Assembly: GCA_029060215.1 (NCBI GenBank)
Contig: JAIDUK010000034.1
Span: 1-64,000, forward strand
Direction of reading: 5' to 3'
DNA length: 64,000 nt
From: Alistipes sp.
GTDB taxonomy: Bacteria; Bacteroidota; Bacteroidia; Bacteroidales; Rikenellaceae
A program made the position numbers and the translations under genes. This document shows positions 8,699 through 14,582 of this stretch, in pieces. Positions within the stretch are counted from its first letter, which is position 1. Every line of letters begins with the position of its first letter. The notes under the pieces are model-generated. The model saw only the letters and a program-made list of their open reading frames with translations. It searched no databases and had not been told where the DNA came from.

Positions 8699-8706
8699 TA
8701 TCTTTG
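8699..8706 (+). promoter_or_regulatory. -7 box for rpsF-rpsR-rplI
   Basis: TATCTTTG, 38 nt upstream of rpsF. The AT-rich stretch before it (8660-8698) is made of ATTTTTAATT-type repeats. Confidence 0.65.
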
Positions 8707-8744
8707 CCAGCCCGAAACAGGGATTAACTTTAATTCAACGTATT

Positions 8745-9089
8745 ATGAACAATTACGAAACCGTTTTCATTGTCACGCCGGTTCTCTCCGAACAGCAGGT
8801 TCAGGAGGTCGCTGACAAATTCCAAGGTGTCATCACCGAGAACGGCGGTCGGATCGTGAACAAGGAGTCGTGGGGCCTCAGAAAGCTCGCCTACCCCATT
8901 CAGAAGAAGACCACCGGTTTCTACTTCCTCGTGGAGTTCACGGGCGAGGGTCCGATCATCAACACCCTCGAAACTCAGTATCGCCGCGACGAGCGGGTGA
9001 TCCGTTTTCTGACCTTCAAGCAGGACAAGTATGCCGTAGAGTACTCGGAGAAACGTCGTGCGAAAATCACTAACAAGCAGGAGGAGTAA
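8745..9089 (+). CDS. rpsF: 30S ribosomal protein S6 (bS6)
   Basis: 114 residues, N-terminus [18 protein letters not shown] with the conserved [18 protein letters not shown] core. It pairs with bS18 in the 30S platform. First gene of the rpsF-rpsR-rplI operon. No SD precedes its ATG, but its last codons contain AGGAGG (9079-9084), which serves as an SD for the next gene. Confidence 0.96.
   Translation: MNNYETVFIVTPVLSEQQVQEVADKFQGVITENGGRIVNKESWGLRKLAYPIQKKTTGFYFLVEFTGEGPIINTLETQYRRDERVIRFLTFKQDKYAVEYSEKRRAKITNKQEE
9079..9084 (+). promoter_or_regulatory. Strong Shine-Dalgarno before rpsR, inside the 3' end of rpsF
   Basis: AGGAGG lies 8 nt before ATG 9093. Nearly all other genes in this window lack an SD, as usual in Bacteroidota, so this one stands out. 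Confidence 0.7.
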
Positions 9090-9092
9090 GCC

Positions 9093-9371
9093 ATGGCACA
9101 GGAGAACAAAGCACAGTCCGAAATCCGTTACCTGAACCCCGTTTCGGTAGACGTCAAGAAGAAGAAATACTGCCGTTTCAAGAAGCTCGGCATCAAATAC
9201 GTCGACTACAAGGACGGCGAATTCCTCAAGAAGTTCCTCAACGAGCAGGGCAAGATTCTGCCCCGTCGTCTGACCGGTACTTCGCAGAAGTTCCAGAAGA
9301 AAGTGGCTCAGGCCGTCAAGCGTGCCCGCCACCTCGCCATTCTGCCTTTCGTAACCGATTGTATGAAATAA
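9093..9371 (+). CDS. rpsR: 30S ribosomal protein S18 (bS18)
   Basis: 92 residues, with [38 protein letters not shown], the typical S18 RNA-binding region, and a basic tail. It binds the 16S platform together with bS6. It starts 3 nt after rpsF and is preceded by a strong SD. In Bacteroidota ribosomes bS18, with bS6 and bS21, is known to help hold the anti-SD tail of 16S rRNA, so an SD here may be an autoregulatory device. Confidence 0.96.
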   Translation: MAQENKAQSEIRYLNPVSVDVKKKKYCRFKKLGIKYVDYKDGEFLKKFLNEQGKILPRRLTGTSQKFQKKVAQAVKRARHLAILPFVTDCMK

Positions 9372-9375
9372 TTTA

Positions 9376-9382
9376 AGGAGGA
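9376..9382 (+). promoter_or_regulatory. Strong Shine-Dalgarno before rplI
   Basis: AAGGAGG, 7 nt before ATG 9390. Near-perfect complement to the 16S 3' tail. Confidence 0.75.
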
Positions 9383-9389
9383 CGAGATC

Positions 9390-9830
9390 ATGGAAGTCAT
9401 TCTGAAAAAGGATATGGAGAATCTGGGTTACGCCAACGACATCGTGAACGTAAAGCCCGGTTACGCTAACAATTACCTCATTCCGCAGGGTTTCGCCACG
9501 GCTGCTACGGCTTCGGCCAAGAAGGTGTTGGCCGAGAATCTGCGCCAGCGCGCCCACAAGGACGCCAAGATTCTGGCCGACGCTCAGGCTTTGGCCAAGA
9601 CCATCGAGGGTCTTTCGCTTTCGTTGGCCGTCAAGGCCGAGGAGGGCAAGCTCTTCGGCACCGTCACCGCGGCCGATTTGGCCGAGGCGCTCGCCGCCAA
9701 GGGCATCGAGCTCGACCGCAAGATCATCAGCGTCGAGACCGTCAAGACCGTCGGGGAGTACGAGGCCGCCGCTCGTTTGCACAAGGAGGTCAAGGCTACG
9801 ATCAAGTTCTCGGTTTCGGCCGCTGAATAG
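9390..9830 (+). CDS. rplI: 50S ribosomal protein L9 (bL9)
   Basis: 146 residues. The N-terminal domain begins MEVILKKDMENLGYANDIVNVKPGYANNYLIPQGFA (typical L9 RNA-binding domain), followed by the long connecting helix and a C-terminal domain (GKLFGTVTAADLAEAL). It binds 23S rRNA at the L1 side. Last gene of the operon; an intrinsic terminator follows. Confidence 0.96.
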   Translation: MEVILKKDMENLGYANDIVNVKPGYANNYLIPQGFATAATASAKKVLAENLRQRAHKDAKILADAQALAKTIEGLSLSLAVKAEEGKLFGTVTAADLAEALAAKGIELDRKIISVETVKTVGEYEAAARLHKEVKATIKFSVSAAE

Positions 9831-9852
9831 TTCGCAGACTTTTCGTTTATGG

Positions 9853-9887
9853 ATACGCTTCCGGTTCGCCGGAGGCGTATTTTTTTT
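9853..9887 (+). terminator. Intrinsic terminator of the rpsF operon
   Basis: 12-bp stem ATACGCTTCCGG/CCGGAGGCGTAT (one T-G pair) with a TTCG tetraloop and a T-run. Confidence 0.92.
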
Positions 9888-10020
9888 CGGCCCCATAGGT
9901 TCCATAGCTTGGGCCTCAGGTCGGTTCGTCAGTGGTCGCCCCCTATTCCCCCGTTTCCCCGCATCGCGACCCTTTTCGTATATCCGAGGGGTATTTTTTT
10001 TCGTTCTTCATTTTAATTAT

Positions 10021-10028
10021 TACCTTTG
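10021..10028 (+). promoter_or_regulatory. -7 box for the M23 peptidase-ispD operon
   Basis: TACCTTTG, 9 nt before ATG 10038, which implies a very short 5' leader. Confidence 0.65.
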
Positions 10029-10037
10029 CCTGTAGCT

Positions 10038-11336
10038 ATGAAAACACTCCGAACATTCCTGCTGGCACTTCTGGCCTTGGCGGCCGGAGCCTGCAACCGC
10101 ACTTCGGGCGATGCGGAGCCCCAGCGCAATCTGATCTACGGCATCGACGCCGACAATTACCGGCTCGAAACGGGCGAGGTCGGCAAGGGCGAAACCTTGA
10201 GCAAGATCCTCAATACTTACGGCGTCACCGTGCGTCAGATCGACCGTTTGGACCGCGCGTCCAAGGAGATCTTCCCGTTGCGCAACATCCGGCCCGGCCA
10301 TAAGTATACGGTCTTCATCCACGAGGATTCGCTCTACTCGCCCCATCTGGATTATCTGGTCTACGAAACCGGACGCACCGATTACGTCGTCTTCGGGTTC
10401 CACGACGGCGATTCGGTCTCCGTGCGCAAGGATTCCAAGCCCATGACCATCCGGCGCACCAAGCGCAGCGCCGTCATCACTTCATCGCTCTGGGGTTCGA
10501 TCATGGAGCAGAACCTCCCCTATTCGCTCGCCGCCGAGATGGAGAACATCTACCAGTGGACCGTCGATTTCTTCGGTATCCAGAAGGGCGACAGTTTCAC
10601 GGTCATCTACGACGAGCGGTTCATCGACGACACCGTTTCCGTCGGCGTCGCCCGTATCTGGGGTGCCAAGTTCACCCAAGGCGGCAAGGATTACTACGCC
10701 ATTCCGTTCCGGCAGGGCGGTAAGATCCAGTATTGGGAGATCGACGGCAGCAGCCTGCGCAAGCAGTTGCTCAAGGCGCCGCTCAAGTATACGCGCATCA
10801 GTTCCAAGTTCACCTACGCCCGCAAGCACCCCGTCTATAAGGTGTACCGTCCCCACACGGGCGTCGATTACGCCGCGCCTAAAGGGACCCCGGTCCATGC
10901 GGTCGCCGACGGCGTGGTGACGTTCAAGGGTTGGGGCGGCGGCGGTGGCAACACCCTCAAGATCAAGCACGCAGGCAACCTCGTCACGGGTTATCTCCAC
11001 CTGAGCGGTTACGCCAAAGGCATTTCGCAGGGCAAGCGCGTGTCGCAGGGTCAGTTGATCGGTTACGTCGGGTCGACCGGCACTTCAACCGGGCCGCACC
11101 TCGACTACCGCATCTGGCGCAACGGCACCCCTATCGACCCGTTGAAGATTCCGCAGAAGCCCGCCGAGCCTATCGCCAAGAAAAACCGCGAGGCTTTCGA
11201 GTTCGTCCGCGACCGGATCCTCGCCGAGTTGAACGGCGAGCTTCCCGAAGAAGAGCGCATCACGCAGCTCGATTCCATCGTGCTCCCGACGCCCGCAGCG
11301 CCTGCACAGCCTGCGGACGCACAGGCCAATAAATAG
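10038..11336 (+). CDS. M23-family peptidoglycan peptidase lipoprotein (LysM-like + LytM domain)
   Basis: 432 residues. Lipoprotein signal with GAC at 17-19, a LysM/OapA-like region (about 45-95: GKGETLSKILNTYGVTVRQI), a beta-rich middle part, and a LytM domain at about 275-375. Zinc and catalytic motifs: HTGVD (H-x3-D), YLHLS and GPHLDYRIW. The last motif is HxD where classical M23 enzymes have HxH, so a zinc ligand is Asp instead of His. Expected role: cleaving or remodelling peptidoglycan cross-bridges in the periplasm. ATG 10038 is chosen over TTG 10026, which is in the -7 box. ispD follows 2 nt downstream. Confidence 0.88.
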   Translation: MKTLRTFLLALLALAAGACNRTSGDAEPQRNLIYGIDADNYRLETGEVGKGETLSKILNTYGVTVRQIDRLDRASKEIFPLRNIRPGHKYTVFIHEDSLYSPHLDYLVYETGRTDYVVFGFHDGDSVSVRKDSKPMTIRRTKRSAVITSSLWGSIMEQNLPYSLAAEMENIYQWTVDFFGIQKGDSFTVIYDERFIDDTVSVGVARIWGAKFTQGGKDYYAIPFRQGGKIQYWEIDGSSLRKQLLKAPLKYTRISSKFTYARKHPVYKVYRPHTGVDYAAPKGTPVHAVADGVVTFKGWGGGGGNTLKIKHAGNLVTGYLHLSGYAKGISQGKRVSQGQLIGYVGSTGTSTGPHLDYRIWRNGTPIDPLKIPQKPAEPIAKKNREAFEFVRDRILAELNGELPEEERITQLDSIVLPTPAAPAQPADAQANK

Positions 11337-11338
11337 CC

Positions 11339-12043
11339 ATGGAGCGGGTCGGGGTCATCATCGTCGCAGGGGGTACCGGGACGCGTTGCGGAGGAGCCGT
11401 TCCCAAGCAGTTCGCGTTGCTCGGCGGCATGCCCGTGCTGGCCCGGACGATCGGTTGCTTCGCCAAGGCTTTGCCCGGGGCTTCCATCGTCGTGGTGTTG
11501 CCCGCGGCCCATACCGCTTTCTGGCATAATCTCTGCGCCCGTTTCGACGTCGCGCCCCACACCGTCGCCGAGGGCGGAGAGGAGCGGTTTTTCTCCGTTC
11601 GCAGCGGTCTCGCGGCGCTCCCGGGCGACATCGGGTTGATCGCCGTGCAGGACGGGGTCCGGCCGTTGGGTACGCCGCAAATGATCCGCCGCATCGCAGC
11701 CGCGGCCGCCGAACATGGTTCCGCCGTTCCGGTCGTCGAGCCCGCCGATTCCTACCGGCTTGCGGACGGCAGCGCCTCGCACCCGGTCGACCGCCGATGC
11801 CTGCGGATCGTCCAGACACCGCAGATTTTCCGGGCGGACCTTTTGCGCGAGGCCTACCGGACGGATTATCGGCCCCAATTCACCGACGACGCTTCGGTGG
11901 TCGAGTTCGCCGGACATGCCGTCCATCTCTGCGAGGGCGAGCGGCAGAACCTGAAGATCACCGCCCCCGAGGATTTCGCCATAGCCGAAGCCTTGCTCGC
12001 CGCCCGCGAGGAGAATGCCTACGTTCAATTGCCCGAAGAATAG
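11339..12043 (+). CDS. ispD: 2-C-methyl-D-erythritol 4-phosphate cytidylyltransferase
   Basis: A 234-residue MEP-pathway enzyme that joins CTP and MEP to make CDP-ME for isoprenoid synthesis. Nucleotidyltransferase motif VIIVAGGTGTRCGGAVPKQF at the N-terminus (the usual second Arg/Met positions are shortened), VAQDGVRPLGTPQMIRR at about 102-118, QTPQIFRADLLREAY at about 158-172 and TDDASVVE at about 181. Within an operon between the M23 peptidase and a PH-domain protein gene. Confidence 0.92.
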   Translation: MERVGVIIVAGGTGTRCGGAVPKQFALLGGMPVLARTIGCFAKALPGASIVVVLPAAHTAFWHNLCARFDVAPHTVAEGGEERFFSVRSGLAALPGDIGLIAVQDGVRPLGTPQMIRRIAAAAAEHGSAVPVVEPADSYRLADGSASHPVDRRCLRIVQTPQIFRADLLREAYRTDYRPQFTDDASVVEFAGHAVHLCEGERQNLKITAPEDFAIAEALLAAREENAYVQLPEE

Positions 12044-12048
12044 CCACC

Positions 12049-12570
12049 ATGCAAAGTACTTACAAATATCGTTTCGACCGCCGCACGCTCTATTGGAGCG
12101 TGGCTTATCTGATCGTCTTCGGTTTGTTGGGCGGCGGCCTCTTCTACCTCTACGAGGGCGGTTACCTCTCCGCGTGGTTCACGTCGTTCATCGTGGCCCT
12201 GATCGCTTTGATGGCCCTTTCGATTCCGCGCAAGATCATCGTCACCGAGCGGTCGATGCAGGTCCGTTGTTTGTTGGACATCACCGAGATCGACCGTAGC
12301 GAGATCGCGGCCGTGCGCAAGGTCGATACGCAGCACATGAAGTGGTTCGTCCCTGTTTTCGGGGGGTGCGGTTTTTTCGGTTACTACGGTCATTTCCTCG
12401 ACCTGCGGCGTTTCGAGCGGGTCAAGGTCTACGCTTCCGAGTGGCGCAACTTCGTCGAGATCGTCGACATCTACGAGGATCGGCTCTACGTCTCGTGCAG
12501 CGACGCCGAGCGCCTGATCGCCGAGTTGACCCCGCCGGGCGGCAACCGTCCGGTCGACGACGACGAATAG
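12049..12570 (+). CDS. Small membrane protein with PH-like domain, function unknown
   Basis: 173 residues. Two hydrophobic segments near the N-terminus (about 15-35 and 41-60) are followed by a soluble beta-rich part (RKIIVTERSMQVRCLLDITEIDRSEIAAVRKV) resembling bacterial PH domains (bPH) that follow a membrane hairpin. ATG 12049 lies 5 nt after the ispD stop; longer upstream frames are shadows of ispD. No catalytic motif is visible. Last gene of the operon; the FISUMP element at 12699 follows on the same strand. Confidence 0.75.
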   Translation: MQSTYKYRFDRRTLYWSVAYLIVFGLLGGGLFYLYEGGYLSAWFTSFIVALIALMALSIPRKIIVTERSMQVRCLLDITEIDRSEIAAVRKVDTQHMKWFVPVFGGCGFFGYYGHFLDLRRFERVKVYASEWRNFVEIVDIYEDRLYVSCSDAERLIAELTPPGGNRPVDDDE

Positions 12571-12698
12571 TTTTTCCGGATGCAGCACTCCGTGCGCTGT
12601 TTTTCCGGACCGGGTTTCGGCCCAAAATCATCCGTCATTCTGAGCAAAAGAAAACTGCACCCTGCGAAATCCGCAGATTCCGCCATTGATTCGCTATC
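12571..12698 (+). other. Spacer before FISUMP element A
   Basis: 128 nt with one copy of the GTCATTCTGAGC repeat motif (about 12632). No gene seen. Confidence 0.5.
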
Positions 12699-13280
12699 GA
12701 TAAAAAACAGCCTCCGACCCGGAATGGCATGGGCTACGGTTCATTTTTGCGCACCTTTTCCACCCGGCAGACCCCGATATGTTCGGTTCTGCATCCGGCT
12801 TCGAAAAGGTCGTACCAGTGCGGTCGGCAGATTCAGCAATCCGCTGACGGTGCATCCCGGAATCCACCTGATTCCGGACCTATTAAAACGTTTTAGCAGC
12901 TTGCTGAAACGATTGGCAGTCCAGCCGTCAGTTGTATATTCCAGTCTGGCAGAAAACTTGGGTCAATGAATAGCGAATAATTGGGTTTCTTCTGTCTTTG
13001 CCAATTATTCCTTATTAACTATTCATTATTCATTTTTCTGCCATTCATTCGAGCGATTGCTTCAATCGCCTGCTGCGGGCTACCGCAACCGTGAGACGGG
13101 AGCCTTGGGCGGCATCGGCACGGAAGGTAACGTCTGGTCTTCGTCGTCCTACGCCGCAGGCAACATCAACGCGGGCCGTCTGAACTTCAACTCGGGCAAC
13201 GTGAACCCGCTGAACACCGGCAACCGTGCGAACGGTTTCTCCGTGCGCTGCGTCCAGCATCTGCAAGGCTGTTTTTTATC
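12699..13280 (+). mobile_element. FISUMP element, copy A
   Basis: 582 bp bounded by a perfect 15-bp inverted repeat (12699-12713 GATAAAAAACAGCCT and its complement at 13266-13280); the left end has an A6 run and the right end a T6 run, like a split intrinsic terminator. Internal order: conserved flank (CCCGGAATGGCATGGGCTAC), CAGATTCAGCAATCCGCTGA at about 12828, hairpin CCGGAATC-CACCT-GATTCCGG (12857-12877), TTAAAACGTTTTAGC (12882), a conserved box with GTTGTATATTCCAGTCTG (12924-12956), an ATTCATTATT-rich stretch, hairpin GCGATTG-CTT-CAATCGC (13053-13069) and the FISUMP fragment. It follows the 12049-12570 gene in the same orientation. No transposase is encoded. Confidence 0.65.
13066..13263 (+). 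pseudogene. FISUMP / C-type-lectin-like domain fragment (copy A)
   Basis: About 66 codons from SPAAGYRNRETGALGG to SVRCVQHL, the C-terminal core of the Fibrobacter succinogenes major paralogous (FISUMP) domain, with no N-terminal part, signal peptide or convincing start codon. Eleven AAC codons occur, at alignment columns 11, 25, 36, 38, 43, 45, 48, 50, 53, 56 and 59. It aligns without gaps with copies B and C over 67 columns (48/70 identities with B, 38/67 with C, counted by hand). Confidence 0.7.
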
Positions 13281-13338
13281 TTTTTTCGGCTGCGGAGCAA
13301 AAAAATCGGGGGGGGGAACTTTTTTGAACAGAAATACT

Positions 13339-13346
13339 TATCTTTG
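13339..13346 (+). promoter_or_regulatory. -7 box for the 13388 gene
   Basis: TATCTTTG, 41 nt upstream of ATG 13388. A G9 run (13308-13316) lies just upstream of the expected -33 position. Confidence 0.6.
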
Positions 13347-13387
13347 CTACAAGTGCAGATGCACCGAATTCTAAATCCCAAAAGACC

Positions 13388-13975
13388 ATGAAAAAGTTTT
13401 TCTTCCTGATGGCTTTCGCAGCCATGGCGTGGGGAGGGGAAATCTCCGCGGTTAAGGCGCAATCCCTCGAACCCGAATTCGAGGGCGAAGTGGTCGCCGT
13501 ATTCCCCGACGGCTCGGCCCGCAAACTCGAGAAGCACAACGTCCGCATCAAGACCGGAGCCGGGGTCTACATCGCCGGATTCGCCGCCGCCAAGCAGAAG
13601 ACCAAGGTCGTCATCGACGGCAGTGCGGCCGGCACGCGGCTCGACGGCTCGCAGCCTGTCGAACTGATCGTACGGGCCAAGGACAACAAGGCCGACCCGA
13701 TGTCGATCGTGCGCGTCTTCCGCATGAAGGCCACGCCCAAGAACCGTTCGGCCGTCATTGCGGCCGTGGGTACGTTCAACGTGCAGAGCAATACGATGGA
13801 ATATCTGCCTTTCGAGGCTGCGAAATACGGCGAAAGCAGTTACCGCCTGTCGTTCGCGACCCGCCCCACAGGCGAGTACGGCGTCATCGTCTCCAACCCC
13901 AACAACGTGGACGAGAAGTTGGTGATCGTCTCGACGTTCGCCATCGACAACGGTTCGGACCCCAAGAAGAAATAA
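13388..13975 (+). CDS. Secreted protein of unknown function
   Basis: 195 residues with a Sec signal (MKKFFFLMAFAAMAWGGEISAVKA, cleavage after VKAQ-like site). The mature part is predicted mainly beta, with EGEVVAVFPDGSARKLEKHNVRIKTGAG, a YRLSFATRPTGEYGVIVSNP segment and a Lys-rich tail. It resembles small secreted Bacteroidales proteins of unknown function; no catalytic motif is seen. The gene sits between FISUMP elements A (+) and B (-), whose FISUMP ends both face it. Its own terminator abuts the end of element B. Confidence 0.72.
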   Translation: MKKFFFLMAFAAMAWGGEISAVKAQSLEPEFEGEVVAVFPDGSARKLEKHNVRIKTGAGVYIAGFAAAKQKTKVVIDGSAAGTRLDGSQPVELIVRAKDNKADPMSIVRVFRMKATPKNRSAVIAAVGTFNVQSNTMEYLPFEAAKYGESSYRLSFATRPTGEYGVIVSNPNNVDEKLVIVSTFAIDNGSDPKKK

Positions 13976-13996
13976 CGTTTTCCCGCATAACGAACC

Positions 13997-14025
13997 GACG
14001 GCGTACCTCCGAGAGGTACGCCGTC
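13997..14025 (+). terminator. Terminator hairpin of the 13388 gene
   Basis: 12-bp perfect stem GACGGCGTACCT/AGGTACGCCGTC with loop CCGAG. The following sequence is only moderately T-rich. Confidence 0.65.
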
Positions 14026-14029
14026 GTTG

Positions 14030-14505
14030 TGTTGAAAAGGCAGTCGCAGATGCTGGACGCAGCGCACGGGGAAACCGTAGGCGCGAGGATTGTTGTTCAG
14101 CGGGTTCACGTTGCCCGAGTTGAAGTTCAAGTGGCCCGCGTTGTTGTGGCCTGCGTAGTTGGACGACGACGACCAAGCGTAGCCGTTCTCGCCGACGACC
14201 GTCAGGGCTCCCGTCTCACGGAAGCGGTAGCCCGTAGCAGGTGGTCGGAGCAATCACTGGAATGAATGACGAAAAGAATACTCAATGAATGAATAATTAA
14301 TATTCACTAAAGTTCGCTTTTTGTCAGACTGGAGTACATAACTGGCGGCATGGCTGCTAAAATTTCAGCATGAGTGCTAAAACGTTTTAACGAAGCCCGA
14401 GAACCGAAGTTCCGGGCATCGCCGCCAGCGGACTGCTGAATCTGCCGGCCGCGCTGGTGCAAGCCCGTGACCTGCGCCATTCCGGGCCGGAACTGCCTTT
14501 CAACA
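14030..14505 (-). mobile_element. FISUMP element, copy B
   Basis: 476 bp on the minus strand, bounded by an inverted repeat unlike that of copy A: 14030-14044 TGTTGAAAAGGCAGT and the complement of TGTTGAAAGGCAGT at 14492-14505 (one A fewer). Read on the minus strand the order matches copy A: CCCGGAATGG flank, CAGATTCAGCAGTCCGCTGG, hairpin GCCCG(A)GAAC-CGAA-GTTCCGGGC (14395-14417), GCTAAAACGTTTTAAC palindrome (14376-14391), TGCTAAAATTTCAGCA (14355-14370), box with GTCAGACTGGAGTACATAAC (14318-14349), a shortened AT-rich part and the FISUMP fragment. It lies directly 3' of the dipeptidyl peptidase gene (stop at 14583), same strand. Confidence 0.65.
14044..14253 (-). pseudogene. FISUMP / C-type-lectin-like domain fragment (copy B)
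   Basis: 70 codons from LRPPATGYRFRETGAL to PVRCVQHLR. The frame runs on past the repeat end but has no signal peptide or N-terminal domain. Relative to copy A, five of the eleven AAC columns are changed (TTC, TAC, CAC, CCT, TAC). Confidence 0.7.
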
Positions 14506-14582
14506 GGCCGGGGCCCTGCCGGACCGAACGAACGGGCGAGCATCCCGCGCGGCTCCGTCCGGCAGGGCCAACACGGCGGTTG

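Noticed and set aside
12699..13280. The conserved box with GTTGTATATTCCAGTCTG as a dif site
   Set aside because: It does not show the usual 11-6-11 arms, and it occurs three times, whereas dif is normally single.
13308..13316. G9 runs (13308, 18638, 31563, 56736) as a family of contingency tracts
   Set aside because: Given the GC content, a few such runs are expected by chance. Only the one at 18638 changes a reading frame.
13057..13374. Short FISUMP frames as genuine small proteins
   Set aside because: No signal peptide, N-terminal domain or convincing start; ends run into unrelated sequence. Kept as fragments.
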